Part shown: piece after piece, positions 1-8,935 of the stretch | Layout of the letters: each line of letters begins with the position of its first letter | How positions within the stretch are numbered: the stretch's first letter is position 1 | NCBI GenBank assembly: GCA_965372405.1 | Contig: CBDVCE010000013.1 | Coordinates: forward strand, 11,437 to 75,436 | Length of the DNA: 64,000 nucleotides | Source of the DNA: Sunxiuqinia sp965372405 | GTDB taxonomy: Bacteria; Bacteroidota; Bacteroidia; Bacteroidales; Prolixibacteraceae | Reading direction: 5' to 3' | Made by a program: the position numbers and the translations under genes | The notes under the pieces: model-generated | Databases searched by the model: none | The model's input: the letters and a program-made list of their open reading frames with translations, nothing else | Told to the model about the DNA's origin: nothing

Positions 1-847
1 GCAACAGCCTCTTCACTCCTGACTTGGCCTTCTGAACAAGCATTTCATCAGCAAAAGGATTCATCCAGTTTTTAGTCAGGCGCGATTGAAAAGCTACAGA
101 ATATTCATTTTTCTCCAAGCCAACTGCTTCTGCCAATAGACGAGTTGTAGCATAACAAGTAGCCTTATAACAATACTGTCCATGAGAAGGCATAGACTCT
201 TCGCATGCACACTGGGTTGAATCTATTTCAGGATGTGTTTTATCAATTTGGCGATTGGGTAATCCGTGATAAGAGAAAATAATATGATCGTAAGATTTTG
301 GATTATAAGACTGAATACGTTCAGCAAAAGCCGCTATAAATTTTGGATGGTCATAAAATTGGCTGACTAATCGAAACTCAGGAACAACATACCAATTGGC
401 AATTTCCTTTGATACATATTCGGCAATACTCCCCGTGGTTGAAGACGCATATTGAGGAAAAACTGGAATCAAAATCAGTTTACCAAATCGTTTTTCTTTG
501 ATTTCATTGAGCACTGTTTTAATTGAAGGATTCCCATAGCGCATGGCAGTGAAAACCTCAAAATCATCGCCCAATGCATTTTGTAGTCCAATTTTATTTT
601 TCTCGGCATTTACTATCAATGGAGAACCATTTTCTGTCCATAGTTGCTGATATAGTTTAGTCGATTTAGGGGCACGAAAAGGGACGATAATCAGATTAAC
701 CAAAATCTTTTGCAACAACCAAGGAAGATCAATCACACGACGATCATTCAGAAACTGAAAAAGATACCTCCGAACAGCCCCGACTTTGGGTTCATCAGGG
801 GTGCCAATGTTTGCCAGGATTACTGCCGTTTTTTTTGAGTCGATCAT
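1..847 (-). CDS. hemH: Ferrochelatase, C-terminus cut by window edge
   Basis: Inserts ferrous iron into protoporphyrin IX, the last step of protoheme synthesis. Translating the reverse strand from ATG at 847 gives an open frame to the window edge (about 282 codons). It begins with the family N-terminus ILANIGTPDEP. It contains the His-bearing motif FSYHGLP and a later stretch with ESMPSHGQYCYKATCYAT, then FQSRLTKNWMNPF, as in bacterial HemH. It is the last visible gene of the minus-strand heme operon, 58 bp downstream of hemF, and the operon order supports the call. The normal family length is about 310-340 residues, so only a short C-terminal part is missing. Confidence 0.93.
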   Translation of the reverse strand, partial: MIDSKKTAVILANIGTPDEPKVGAVRRYLFQFLNDRRVIDLPWLLQKILVNLIIVPFRAPKSTKLYQQLWTENGSPLIVNAEKNKIGLQNALGDDFEVFTAMRYGNPSIKTVLNEIKEKRFGKLILIPVFPQYASSTTGSIAEYVSKEIANWYVVPEFRLVSQFYDHPKFIAAFAERIQSYNPKSYDHIIFSYHGLPNRQIDKTHPEIDSTQCACEESMPSHGQYCYKATCYATTRLLAEAVGLEKNEYSVAFQSRLTKNWMNPFADEMLVQKAKSGVKRLL

Positions 848-905
848 AGAATACTGGTTTCTGGATACCAAATATAAATTTATGAAATTAATTCTTTCTA
901 CTCCC

Positions 906-1817
906 CTAAGTTGCCCGCTTTCCCATGTTTACCCAATCAATATCTTTTTTGAGTAGCTTCAATGTTTCGTGTTCCCTTGATCCTTCTTCAGCTTTGTATT
1001 GATATTCCCATGAAACAAGAGGTGGCATACTTAAAAAGATGGACTCCGTTCTTCCTCCAGAATCAAGACCAAATTTGGTACCACGGTCGTACAGCAAATT
1101 AAACTCGACATATCGTCCTCTTCTTAATCGTTGCCAGTCCAATTCTTCTTTTGAAAATGACTTATTACGATTTTGATTCATCAATTCAATATATATTCTG
1201 GGATAAGCATCTGCTAAGGCTTGTGTGAAATTAAAAAGCTTTTTAAAATCTAGTTTGTTCTGTGCCAATTGATGATCAAAAAAGACACCTCCAATACCTC
1301 TGGTTTCCTGTCGATGAGGGATATAGAAATAATCATCAGCCCATTTTTTAAAGCCCTGATATGAATCGGATTCGTATTCTGTACAAAGTTCTTCCAATTG
1401 CTGATGAAACCAGGATGCCTCGTCAACATTGACATAGTGCGGAGTCAAGTCAATTCCCCCTCCAAACCAAGCCATTCCTGAATCCAATTGAAAATAACGA
1501 ACATTCATATGGGTAATGGGAACATGTGGATTTTTGGGATGAATGATTGATGAGATTCCTGTGGCAAAATAATTATCCCCAGCTTCAATTTTTAGAGACT
1601 TTCTCATACTGTCACTAACCGGACCACTTACTTTTGAAAAATTGATTGCCGCTTTCTCCAATGCATCACCATCAGTTAGAACCATGGTTGCGCCTTCACC
1701 CAATTCTTTTTTCCAGGAATCTGTAATAAATCGGGCACCACCATCTGCTTCTTCCAAAGTGGAGCACATTTTTTGTTGAAGTGTCCGATAAGTGTCCGCT
1801 ACATGATTGTTTCGCAT
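906..1817 (-). CDS. hemF: Oxygen-dependent coproporphyrinogen III oxidase
   Basis: Oxidatively decarboxylates coproporphyrinogen III to protoporphyrinogen IX using O2. The 303-residue product has HemF signatures: GISSIIHPKNPHVPITHMNV, WFGGGIDLTPHY with the substrate-loop residues, GIGGVFFD, RRGRYVEFNLLYDRGT and SMPPL near the C-terminus. I chose ATG 1817 rather than an in-frame TTG three codons earlier. That places the start 5 nt after the stop of the upstream protoporphyrinogen oxidase gene, consistent with translational coupling. The operon also carries hemN, the anaerobic isofunctional enzyme, so the cell can make heme with or without oxygen. Confidence 0.95.
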   Translation of the reverse strand: MRNNHVADTYRTLQQKMCSTLEEADGGARFITDSWKKELGEGATMVLTDGDALEKAAINFSKVSGPVSDSMRKSLKIEAGDNYFATGISSIIHPKNPHVPITHMNVRYFQLDSGMAWFGGGIDLTPHYVNVDEASWFHQQLEELCTEYESDSYQGFKKWADDYFYIPHRQETRGIGGVFFDHQLAQNKLDFKKLFNFTQALADAYPRIYIELMNQNRNKSFSKEELDWQRLRRGRYVEFNLLYDRGTKFGLDSGGRTESIFLSMPPLVSWEYQYKAEEGSREHETLKLLKKDIDWVNMGKRAT

Positions 1818-1822
1818 AAATA

Positions 1823-3172
1823 TCAATTAATGCTGTCTGCCAGCTGTTTGCCTTGTTTAATCCGGTCAGCCATTCCAATTCCATCCCTTACATTTCCTGC
1901 AATTATCAAACCTGGAAAATCAGTTTCAATTTTGCTAATGGCAGCCAGCTTCTCTTCTGACTCGAAGCCATACTGCGGAATGGCGTGCTGATACCGATTG
2001 ATTTCAAACAAATCAGGAGTCCACTTTGTTAAGCCCATCATCGATTTTATTTCCTTCTCAACAACAGCCTTAATCTTATCATCTGGCAAATCAGCCAATT
2101 CAGACTTTCGCACTCCACCAACAAAGGTTGACAATAATGCTCCTCCTTCAGGTGCACGATTCTTAAAACAAGATGACATAAATAATACGCCTAGTACATC
2201 TCTATTTTCAATAAAAGGAACCAAGCCTCCAAAAGCTTTCAGGTTTACACCCTCCCACTTTTTAAAACCAATGGCAACTTGTGCAACACGGGCATAGTTC
2301 ATCGCTTGTATTTTCTGCAATACATCAGATTCAATAAAAGGAAAGCTTGTAGCTAACTGGTGTCCTCCAATCGTTGAGATCACTCGATCAAACAACTGTG
2401 TTTCACCATCTGCATGAATTATTTTATAAGCTGAATCATTTTGCTCAACGCGAATATCTTTGGTATTTAAATGAATATTCTCTGCTCCTATTGCATCCAC
2501 CAAGGCTTTGATTAAACTTCCAAGTCCTCCATCAAAAGAGAAAATCTCTCTCGTTGCCTTTTTGTCTCGTTCACTTTTAGGTTCTTTTCCTTTCTTAATT
2601 GCTCCACCAATAAAGCTGCCGTAGTTTTGTTCCAGATTATACAACTTTGGTAAAGCAAAGCGCGGAATCAGTTTTGAAGGATCACCAGCGTAGATTCCCA
2701 GAACAAACGGATCGACAGCATAATTGAGGAAGCTTTTGCCCATTCGGCGATTAACCAACTCAGTAAGCGTTTCATTGGGATTAGTTCCCTTTTTCCGAAA
2801 AGGCTCTCCCAACAAACGTAATTTATCTACAAATGAGAACAAAGGTGTAGTGACTCCTCTCCATAATCCGGAAGGAATTGCTTCCCATTTTCCGGCTTTC
2901 CAAATCCAGCGGTATTTTGCATTTGGATCAGCAACTTCTAAATTCAACGAATTACCTAAATCTTCAATTAATTCTTTTACTTCCGGCTGCCCAAGTACAC
3001 CTGAGTTTGGTCCTCTTTCGTACAAGAATCCATCTTTCTGTACCGATTCAATAACTCCTCCTGCCCGGTCAGACTTTTCAAAAAGCTGCACCTCCAGTCC
3101 TTTCTTTTTCAAATAAAAAGCAGTCGTTAGTCCAGTTAATCCGGCTCCTATGATGGCAATTTTTGGTTTCAT
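1823..3172 (-). CDS. hemG: Protoporphyrinogen oxidase (FAD, HemG/HemY type)
   Basis: Oxidises protoporphyrinogen IX to protoporphyrin IX with FAD. The protein begins KIAIIGAGLTGLTTAFYLKK, a GxGxxG Rossmann FAD site, followed by RAGGVIESVQKDGFLYERGP typical of the oxygen-dependent PPOX (HemY-type) family. The C-terminus has LIIAGNVRDGIGMADRIKQG, the second FAD contact. Length (449 aa) is normal. I preferred ATG 3172 over ATG 3208 because the longer version adds 12 residues before the Rossmann strand and overlaps hemN. From 3172 the gene begins just after the hemN stop. It is flanked by hemN and hemF in the same orientation. The bacterial symbol is given as hemG or hemY depending on convention. 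Confidence 0.93.
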   Translation of the reverse strand: MKPKIAIIGAGLTGLTTAFYLKKKGLEVQLFEKSDRAGGVIESVQKDGFLYERGPNSGVLGQPEVKELIEDLGNSLNLEVADPNAKYRWIWKAGKWEAIPSGLWRGVTTPLFSFVDKLRLLGEPFRKKGTNPNETLTELVNRRMGKSFLNYAVDPFVLGIYAGDPSKLIPRFALPKLYNLEQNYGSFIGGAIKKGKEPKSERDKKATREIFSFDGGLGSLIKALVDAIGAENIHLNTKDIRVEQNDSAYKIIHADGETQLFDRVISTIGGHQLATSFPFIESDVLQKIQAMNYARVAQVAIGFKKWEGVNLKAFGGLVPFIENRDVLGVLFMSSCFKNRAPEGGALLSTFVGGVRKSELADLPDDKIKAVVEKEIKSMMGLTKWTPDLFEINRYQHAIPQYGFESEEKLAAISKIETDFPGLIIAGNVRDGIGMADRIKQGKQLADSIN

Positions 3173-3173
3173 A

Positions 3174-4550
3174 TTAGACTGACTTAGAAAATTTACGCCC
3201 TCCTTCATTCACTCGAACATCGAATACAGAAGCCATGTTTCGAAGGAAAAAACGACCTGTTTCTGTAATAATAATCTCTTCATCAGAATAGCTCAATAAA
3301 TCATTTGTAACAAATCCATCCAGCTTAGATTCTGAAAAATCCAGTTTTTTCTTTATTTCGGAAGAAGTAATGCCAAAATGTGCTTCGAGCTGTTTCCAAT
3401 TCAAATATTGGTTACACATGATTTCATTGATGATATGACGTGTAATCTTATCCGTTTCAGTCATCTCATACCCTTTTACAATCTGAATCTGCCCCTGCTC
3501 AATGCTCGCCAAATAATCTTTTACCGTTCTTGCATTTTGTGCATAAACGTTTTCCAACTGGCTAATTCCCGTCACACCAAAAGCATAAACCTGCCCTGTC
3601 GTTTCTCTCGTACAATATCCTTGAAAATTTCGATGAAGACTTTTGTTTTGCAGAGCCACTGCCATATCATCATTAGGTTTGGCATAATGATCTAAGCCAA
3701 TGGGTATATACCCTGAAGAAGTCATCTTTGCCCAAGCATGCTCAAACATTTCCACTTTCGCTTCAGGTTCAGGCAAACCGTACTTTTCAAGTTGTTGTTG
3801 TGCTTTTTTCACCCAAGGAACATGCGCATAAGAAAAGGTTACCAACCGATCGGCATCAATTTTGATTGCCCGATCCATTGTTTCAGCAAATGATGCAGGA
3901 GTCTGGTATGGCAACCCATAAATAAAGTCAAGATTAACCGACACACCTGGATAAGATTTAATCATCGAAGAAAGCTCCTCAATCGAAATGGCTGGTATTT
4001 GTCGATGGACTGCATTTAAAACCTTCTCCTGAAAATCCTGAACCCCCATACTAATCCGGTTAAAACCAAACGAAACTAGATCAGCAATATACTTTTCATC
4101 TAAATGAGCAGGATTGCACTCAATGGCTATTTCGGGCTTTTCAATAAAGGTAAATTTGGCGTGAATCACTTCCATGATTTCACCAACATAAGCTGAAGGC
4201 ATGGCATTTGGTGTTCCACCTCCCCAATGAACTTGTGAAACTTTTCGATTTTCATCCAAGCTTGGCCTGATCATCAGAATCTCCTTTTTCAGCGCATCAA
4301 CATATTGACGCATAATATCCTGATCTTTCGTAATGTGCGTATTGCACCCACAATACAGGCATAGCTGCGGACAGAAAGGAATATGAATGTAAATTGATAT
4401 ATTTTCCGGTTGCTTTGAATTCGAATCAACAACTGCTTTTAAATAGTCATCAGTTCCAAAATTATTATCAAAGAAATTAGCAGGAGGATAACTGGTATAC
4501 CTCGGAACCGGAATGTTATATTTATCTATTAATGAATGTGGAATTTTCAT
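3174..4550 (-). CDS. hemN: Oxygen-independent coproporphyrinogen III oxidase (radical SAM)
   Basis: Anaerobic decarboxylation of coproporphyrinogen III using S-adenosylmethionine and a [4Fe-4S] cluster. The radical-SAM motif is visible as HIPFCPQLCLYCGC (Cys 60, 64, 67, with the extra Cys 69 typical of true HemN). It is followed by VHWGGGTPNAM, the SAM-binding GGGTP, and ISMGVQDF. The HemN C-terminal domain is present, so this is HemN rather than the shorter HemW. At 458 aa it is full length. The gene ends next to the PPOX gene and starts 9 nt after the MFS transporter gene. The perfect FNR-like box upstream of the operon would fit anaerobic induction of this enzyme. Confidence 0.95.
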   Translation of the reverse strand: MKIPHSLIDKYNIPVPRYTSYPPANFFDNNFGTDDYLKAVVDSNSKQPENISIYIHIPFCPQLCLYCGCNTHITKDQDIMRQYVDALKKEILMIRPSLDENRKVSQVHWGGGTPNAMPSAYVGEIMEVIHAKFTFIEKPEIAIECNPAHLDEKYIADLVSFGFNRISMGVQDFQEKVLNAVHRQIPAISIEELSSMIKSYPGVSVNLDFIYGLPYQTPASFAETMDRAIKIDADRLVTFSYAHVPWVKKAQQQLEKYGLPEPEAKVEMFEHAWAKMTSSGYIPIGLDHYAKPNDDMAVALQNKSLHRNFQGYCTRETTGQVYAFGVTGISQLENVYAQNARTVKDYLASIEQGQIQIVKGYEMTETDKITRHIINEIMCNQYLNWKQLEAHFGITSSEIKKKLDFSESKLDGFVTNDLLSYSDEEIIITETGRFFLRNMASVFDVRVNEGGRKFSKSV

Positions 4551-4559
4551 GTTTTCAAA

Positions 4560-5795
4560 TTATGAATTATTTAATTCGGTACTAGGGTCACCCTCCATAT
4601 ATTTTTCCTTTTTGAAAATAAAAGGAAGTAGCAATAAAACCAATACACAAAGCACCATTTCAATTCTGAACAAACCACGATACGCAATTTGATCAGCTAG
4701 TTTTCCACTAAAAACAGCTATAAATAAGCTGCTTAAATGAGTAAGTACAATCTGAATCGTAAAATCTGTTCCTTCACGTCCTTTTCGAACAACTGCCATG
4801 CACAAGGTAAAAATAAACACCGATGACATAGCATAAGCCGACCACAATAAACAAACCGCCATATAAATTAGGTACAGCGGATGATTTGTATAGGTCAGCA
4901 TAAAAAAGAATGAAGCAGCAAATAAGTTTACCGTAGCAAATAAATACACTGATTTACCAAAACCAATTTTTCGAATAATAAAACCAGCTGGAATGGCAAT
5001 TAATGCACCACAGGCCGTGCCCCAAATGCCAGATATGAAACCAATTTCCCTGATACTATAACCCAAATCAACCAAATAAGGTTTTACCATTGTTAAAACA
5101 CCAATGATGCCTGAATAAAACACTAGTAGAATCAATATATGTTTGATGGTGGATGCTTCACGAAAGAATAGAACAAACTCATAAAAAGTAACCTTTTTGC
5201 TAGTCGGTTTAACTTCTTCAATTGGTTTTATCTTATAAAACGTAACAGGAATTAAGGCTAATAAAACGAAACCGGCTAAGCCAAACAATAAATAAGTCCA
5301 GCCAAAAGTGCCATATATTATTAGTAAGACACCGCTACCGAACAATGTACCCAAAAAACTACCAGCTGACTGCATGCTATTCCCCAGGCTTCTTTCCTTC
5401 TTCCGAAGCGATAGAATGGCAAACGCATCTGTTGCAATATCCTGAGTTGCTGAGGCGGTAAAAGCAATCACCATTAATGCGATAATGGTCGAAAAATCAG
5501 TTTTTAAATTAAAGAAACCAATACTGACGATGATCATCGCGTACAGCAATTCAGACAGCAGTATCCACTTGCGATATTGCTTTGGAGTTTTGCAGTTTCG
5601 GTCAACAATTGGTGCCCATAGAAACTTGGCAATCCATGGTAATTTAATCAACTGTAAATAACCAATCGACTCTAACGAGTAACTCTCCATGCGCATGATA
5701 ACAGGTACCACCGTAGAGAAAAAACTCATGGGAATAGACTGCGCCAAATACAAGGTTAGCAGCGTAAAGTACTTATCAAATTCCTTCTTAAACAT
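4560..5795 (-). CDS. MFS transporter, AmpG/RhtX-like (putative heme or siderophore importer)
   Basis: Inner-membrane permease of 411 aa with about twelve hydrophobic segments and no signal peptide. The N-terminus FTLLTLYLAQSIPMSFFSTV, followed by LPWIAKFLWAPIVDR, resembles the AmpG / PAT and RhtX-FptX branches of the major facilitator superfamily. RhtX/FptX proteins take siderophores across the inner membrane. AmpG takes muropeptides. It lies 10 nt from the TonB-dependent receptor gene and 9 nt from hemN. The setting therefore favours uptake of heme, a porphyrin or a siderophore after passage through that receptor. The exact substrate cannot be read from the sequence. Confidence 0.8.
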   Translation of the reverse strand: MFKKEFDKYFTLLTLYLAQSIPMSFFSTVVPVIMRMESYSLESIGYLQLIKLPWIAKFLWAPIVDRNCKTPKQYRKWILLSELLYAMIIVSIGFFNLKTDFSTIIALMVIAFTASATQDIATDAFAILSLRKKERSLGNSMQSAGSFLGTLFGSGVLLIIYGTFGWTYLLFGLAGFVLLALIPVTFYKIKPIEEVKPTSKKVTFYEFVLFFREASTIKHILILLVFYSGIIGVLTMVKPYLVDLGYSIREIGFISGIWGTACGALIAIPAGFIIRKIGFGKSVYLFATVNLFAASFFFMLTYTNHPLYLIYMAVCLLWSAYAMSSVFIFTLCMAVVRKGREGTDFTIQIVLTHLSSLFIAVFSGKLADQIAYRGLFRIEMVLCVLVLLLLPFIFKKEKYMEGDPSTELNNS

Positions 5796-5804
5796 CTACG
5801 AATT

Positions 5805-7904
5805 CTAAAATCTAACTTTTGCAGTAACTCCTACCCTCGAAGGTTTTCCAATCTGAGCATACGAATTTCCAAGCGCAGTAAAGTAAAAAGAATTATAATC
5901 AGCATCAAATAAGTTTTTACACCAAATGCTTAAAGAAATATCATTTTTCTGGAATGAGACCCTTCCGCTTACTAAACCATAGAAATCTTGCCAGGCATTA
6001 TTTGATTCGTGCCAGTATGTTTTACCAAACCCCTGATACTGAAGCAGAATAGTCATTCTATCAACAAGTTCACTATTAAATTCAAAAGCCTGTTTTACAC
6101 CCAAATTCAATGTAAAGCGAGGTGCATATGGCAAATAATTACCAGCATAATCAGTAGAATCGTTTCTCATGTATTCAACAAATTTTGCTTTGTTAAAACC
6201 AAACATTCCCCATGCTTCAAATTTATTATCCGGGCTGTAGCGCATTTCCAACTCAAAACCCATACTTTCAGATTTACCTGCATTTTTCAGCATAGATCCT
6301 CGGCCACTTGGTGCTGGTTGATAAACTTGCTGCTTACGCCAATCCATATAATAAGCTCCAATTCCTGCTTTTATATTATTTTTTGGGCAACGAAATTTCC
6401 AACCAAATTCATAATTATAACTTTCTTCCGGTTCATAAGAACGATCTTCATCCCGTTCAAAAGTTGAGTTAAACCCACCAGCATTGTAACCTTTTGAGAA
6501 AGTTGCATAGTGGCTAATATTCTCATTAATATTGTACTTCACAGATATTTTTGGAAGAAATACCACATTATCCAGTTCAAGTTCGGCATCACCTACATGA
6601 CTAGTATTTCCTACAACCTCCTTATCATGCTGATAGTCCAATGTTGCTTTTTCATAATCCCCCCTCAAGCCAGCAATAATATTCACTTTTCCAATATTCA
6701 ATACCGATTGATGATAAAATGCAACTCCAGAAGTCGTATTGTCATAGCCTTTGGTATAGTTATAAGAACCTGGCAAGCGATATTTACTAATTCCATCTTC
6801 GCCGTACTCCACAAATACTTCTTTATCTAAAGACTGTCTGAAAACAAATCCTCCAAAGAGCCATTCATATATTTTCCCTTTTTCAGAACTCACTGTTAGT
6901 TCCTGAGCAAACATGTTTTGCTTTTGATTCTGGTTCACCATAAATAAGCTTGCTGGTGTAAAATCCTGATCAATTTTTTGAAAATCATCTAACAACTGAA
7001 AACTGGTTGCTGAACTCAAATAAACAGATCCGAAATCGGCATTCATAGATAGCCCTGCTGAAAATAGCTCACGTTCGTATCCACTTGCAAAATCATAACT
7101 TACATCACCTGCACTTTGTGTGTCAATATCATACAAAGCGTAAGGATAACCTGCCTGATCACTGTTTTCATATTGAAGTGTAAGACGCGTATTAAATGAA
7201 GAGCAAACATCATAGTTCAACTTCAATCGTCCAGAATAGCTATCAAGTTTATCTGCTGACTCGCCTAAAAATTCATTGGTAAAATAACCATCATTATGAA
7301 CCTTCCCAAAATTCACAATCATTCCCAGTTTATCATTAATTGGCTGATTATGTGAAATCTGTGTTTCAAGCTGATTAAAGCTCCCATAATTCACTTGCAC
7401 ACTGGTTGACCTATCTGGTTTTGGTTGTTGAGTCGTAATATTAATTAAACCTGCCAGAGTATTTCTCCCGAAAAGCGTCCCCTGTGGACCACGTAGCACA
7501 TCAATGCTTTCAATATCCTGAAAATTAAAATTGAATGCCGCCTTCAAAAAATAAGGAATATTGTCCACGTAAAGTCCTACCGAAGGTGAATTAATACGTG
7601 TACCAACTCCGCGTATGTAAACAGGAGAAGTTAGTTTTGAGCCATAATCTGGCATAAAGAAGTTGGGAACAAAACCTGACAAATCGGTTAGGTTTTCAAT
7701 CTTATTATCAACGATAATATAAGCAGGCAACTTTGAAGCAGCTGCTGGCAACTGAAAAACATCGCTATTGTATTTGGTTGAACTTATCGTTATTTCTCCG
7801 ATATCTATTGATTTATAAACCGTTGTATCGGCTGGCTCTTCTTCTGCAAAAACGACTAATGCAAAAACGAGGATACACGCAGTCAGTAATATTTTATTAT
7901 ACAT
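5805..7904 (-). CDS. TonB-dependent receptor, iron/heme type
   Basis: Outer-membrane gated channel of 699 aa. A signal peptide (MYNKILLTACILVFALVVFA) is followed by a plug domain (about residues 50-160) with YIRGVGTRINSPSVGLYVDN, IDVLRGPQGTLFGRNTLAG and LINITT. The remainder is a 22-strand-like barrel ending in aromatic GVTAKVRF. It has neither the carboxypeptidase-like N-terminal domain nor the size of SusC proteins, so it belongs with siderophore/heme/cobalamin receptors. It sits directly upstream of an inner-membrane MFS porter and four heme biosynthesis genes. Import of heme, a porphyrin or an iron chelate is inferred from that context. Confidence 0.9.
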   Translation of the reverse strand: MYNKILLTACILVFALVVFAEEEPADTTVYKSIDIGEITISSTKYNSDVFQLPAAASKLPAYIIVDNKIENLTDLSGFVPNFFMPDYGSKLTSPVYIRGVGTRINSPSVGLYVDNIPYFLKAAFNFNFQDIESIDVLRGPQGTLFGRNTLAGLINITTQQPKPDRSTSVQVNYGSFNQLETQISHNQPINDKLGMIVNFGKVHNDGYFTNEFLGESADKLDSYSGRLKLNYDVCSSFNTRLTLQYENSDQAGYPYALYDIDTQSAGDVSYDFASGYERELFSAGLSMNADFGSVYLSSATSFQLLDDFQKIDQDFTPASLFMVNQNQKQNMFAQELTVSSEKGKIYEWLFGGFVFRQSLDKEVFVEYGEDGISKYRLPGSYNYTKGYDNTTSGVAFYHQSVLNIGKVNIIAGLRGDYEKATLDYQHDKEVVGNTSHVGDAELELDNVVFLPKISVKYNINENISHYATFSKGYNAGGFNSTFERDEDRSYEPEESYNYEFGWKFRCPKNNIKAGIGAYYMDWRKQQVYQPAPSGRGSMLKNAGKSESMGFELEMRYSPDNKFEAWGMFGFNKAKFVEYMRNDSTDYAGNYLPYAPRFTLNLGVKQAFEFNSELVDRMTILLQYQGFGKTYWHESNNAWQDFYGLVSGRVSFQKNDISLSIWCKNLFDADYNSFYFTALGNSYAQIGKPSRVGVTAKVRF

Positions 7905-7981
7905 CTAATTATTTTTTATCCGAAAATCAGTAAGCTTGAATTTTCGGGAATAGACAAAAGGTTGGTTAATACATTCAGATA

Positions 7982-8329
7982 TTAGATGCAAAAAGGTGGG
8001 GGGCGATTAACAACCTGCCCTTTCTGCTCATAAAGATGAGCAATTTTAATCCGGTCTCCCGGGCCAAGAATTATTTGATTTTGTGTAAAATGGAAGGTCG
8101 AATTTTGATGAATATCAGAATCTGTTTTCTGATCATCTTCACCATAATAATATGAACTTTCATCAATTTGATCATCAGCATCAACAAAAACTTCTTTCTT
8201 CCCAAAAAAGAATTCTTCAAGAAGTTCTTTCTTTTCAACTGACTTATTTGAAACAAAAAAGTAAGTCAGATAAAAAAAGAAAAAAACCAGATATGGAATA
8301 TGTGTGCTAAAAATCCCGAAAGAAAACAT
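7982..8329 (-). CDS. Small membrane-anchored hypothetical protein heading the heme operon
   Basis: A 115-aa protein with a single strongly hydrophobic, Phe-rich N-terminal segment (residues about 5-27), then an acidic, Tyr-rich middle and a C-terminal end of RPPPFCI. I do not recognise a named family. It is the first gene downstream of the FNR-like box and precedes the TonB-dependent receptor. A short protein at the head of an iron-uptake transcription unit could be a small periplasmic or membrane accessory. The long poly-Phe stretch and AT-rich codons leave some doubt, but the frame is open, starts at an ATG close to a candidate promoter, and is collinear with the operon. Confidence 0.6.
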   Translation of the reverse strand: MFSFGIFSTHIPYLVFFFFYLTYFFVSNKSVEKKELLEEFFFGKKEVFVDADDQIDESSYYYGEDDQKTDSDIHQNSTFHFTQNQIILGPGDRIKIAHLYEQKGQVVNRPPPFCI

Positions 8330-8353
8330 AAATATCTATTCAAAATTCAAGTT

Positions 8354-8361
8354 CAAAAGTA
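8354..8361 (-). promoter_or_regulatory. Candidate -7 element of the heme operon promoter
   Basis: Read on the minus strand this octamer is TACTTTTG, matching the Bacteroidota -7 consensus TAnnTTTG. It would start transcription about 20 nt before the first ORF of the heme operon. No clear -33 TTTG is seen at the usual distance, which would suit an activator-dependent promoter. The FNR-like palindrome lies about 45 bp upstream of the predicted start. Confidence 0.4.
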
Positions 8362-8389
8362 AAAAAAAATAGAGAATTCTATCTCTGAA

Positions 8390-8403
8390 TTGATATTTAT
8401 CAA
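8390..8403. promoter_or_regulatory. Perfect FNR-consensus operator in divergent promoter region
   Basis: The sequence TTGATATTTATCAA matches the FNR/CRP-family consensus TTGAT-N4-ATCAA at all ten defined positions. The palindrome extends one more base on each side. It lies between the minus-strand heme operon (with hemN) and the plus-strand thioesterase gene. Its centre is about 45 bp upstream of the candidate heme-operon transcription start, close to the -41.5 position used by class II activators. FNR-type control of hemN is well known in other bacteria. The regulator in this organism is not in the window. Confidence 0.6.
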
Positions 8404-8524
8404 TGTAATGCTTAACATTTTTATTCTTGTTATGCTTTTCATTTTTTGAAACAAGTTGAGTTCAATTGAAAACAATACAATTAGAATATTTTCATATTGG
8501 TCATATGATCTCTATCTTTACGAA

Positions 8525-8935
8525 ATGATTTCAGGAAATATACAAATAAAGTCAAGATATGATGAGGTAGACCAAATGGGTTACATATATCATGCAAACT
8601 ACGTGAAATATTGCCACATAGGAAGAACAGAGTTAATGAGACAATTTAATATTCATGATGAATGTTTGGAAGAGAATAACATTCTTCTACCAGTTATTGA
8701 AATGAATTTACAATACCTTAAACCAGCAAAATATGATGATCTGCTAACCATTAATACCAGAATTGCGGAATTACCTAAAACACGACTTTTCTTTAATTTC
8801 GAAATTAGAAACGAAAAAGAAGAAATCATCTGTAAAGCAAACTCTACAATTGTTTTTGTAGATTCGAATTCAAGAAAACCAATGAAGGCACCAAAAATTA
8901 TTTTGGACGCATTATCAACTAAAACAGCGTTATGA
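8525..8935 (+). CDS. Acyl-CoA thioesterase, hotdog fold (YbgC/4HBT type)
   Basis: Predicted hotdog-fold thioesterase of 136 residues. The family motif is visible as YDEVDQMGYIYHANYVKYCH, with the catalytic acid and the HANY signature, followed by GRTELMRQ. I chose ATG 8525 because the longer frame begins with TTG at 8456 and adds residues before the first strand that family members lack. From 8525 the length is normal. The stop overlaps the start of the following MBL hydrolase in an ATGA arrangement. It is transcribed divergently from the heme operon, so the FNR-like box could act on both units. Substrate unknown. Confidence 0.85.
   Translation: MISGNIQIKSRYDEVDQMGYIYHANYVKYCHIGRTELMRQFNIHDECLEENNILLPVIEMNLQYLKPAKYDDLLTINTRIAELPKTRLFFNFEIRNEKEEIICKANSTIVFVDSNSRKPMKAPKIILDALSTKTAL

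Noticed and set aside
7733..7933. Plus-strand frames inside the TonB receptor and other long genes
   Set aside because: They overlap well-supported genes on the opposite strand or another frame and have no recognisable protein features.
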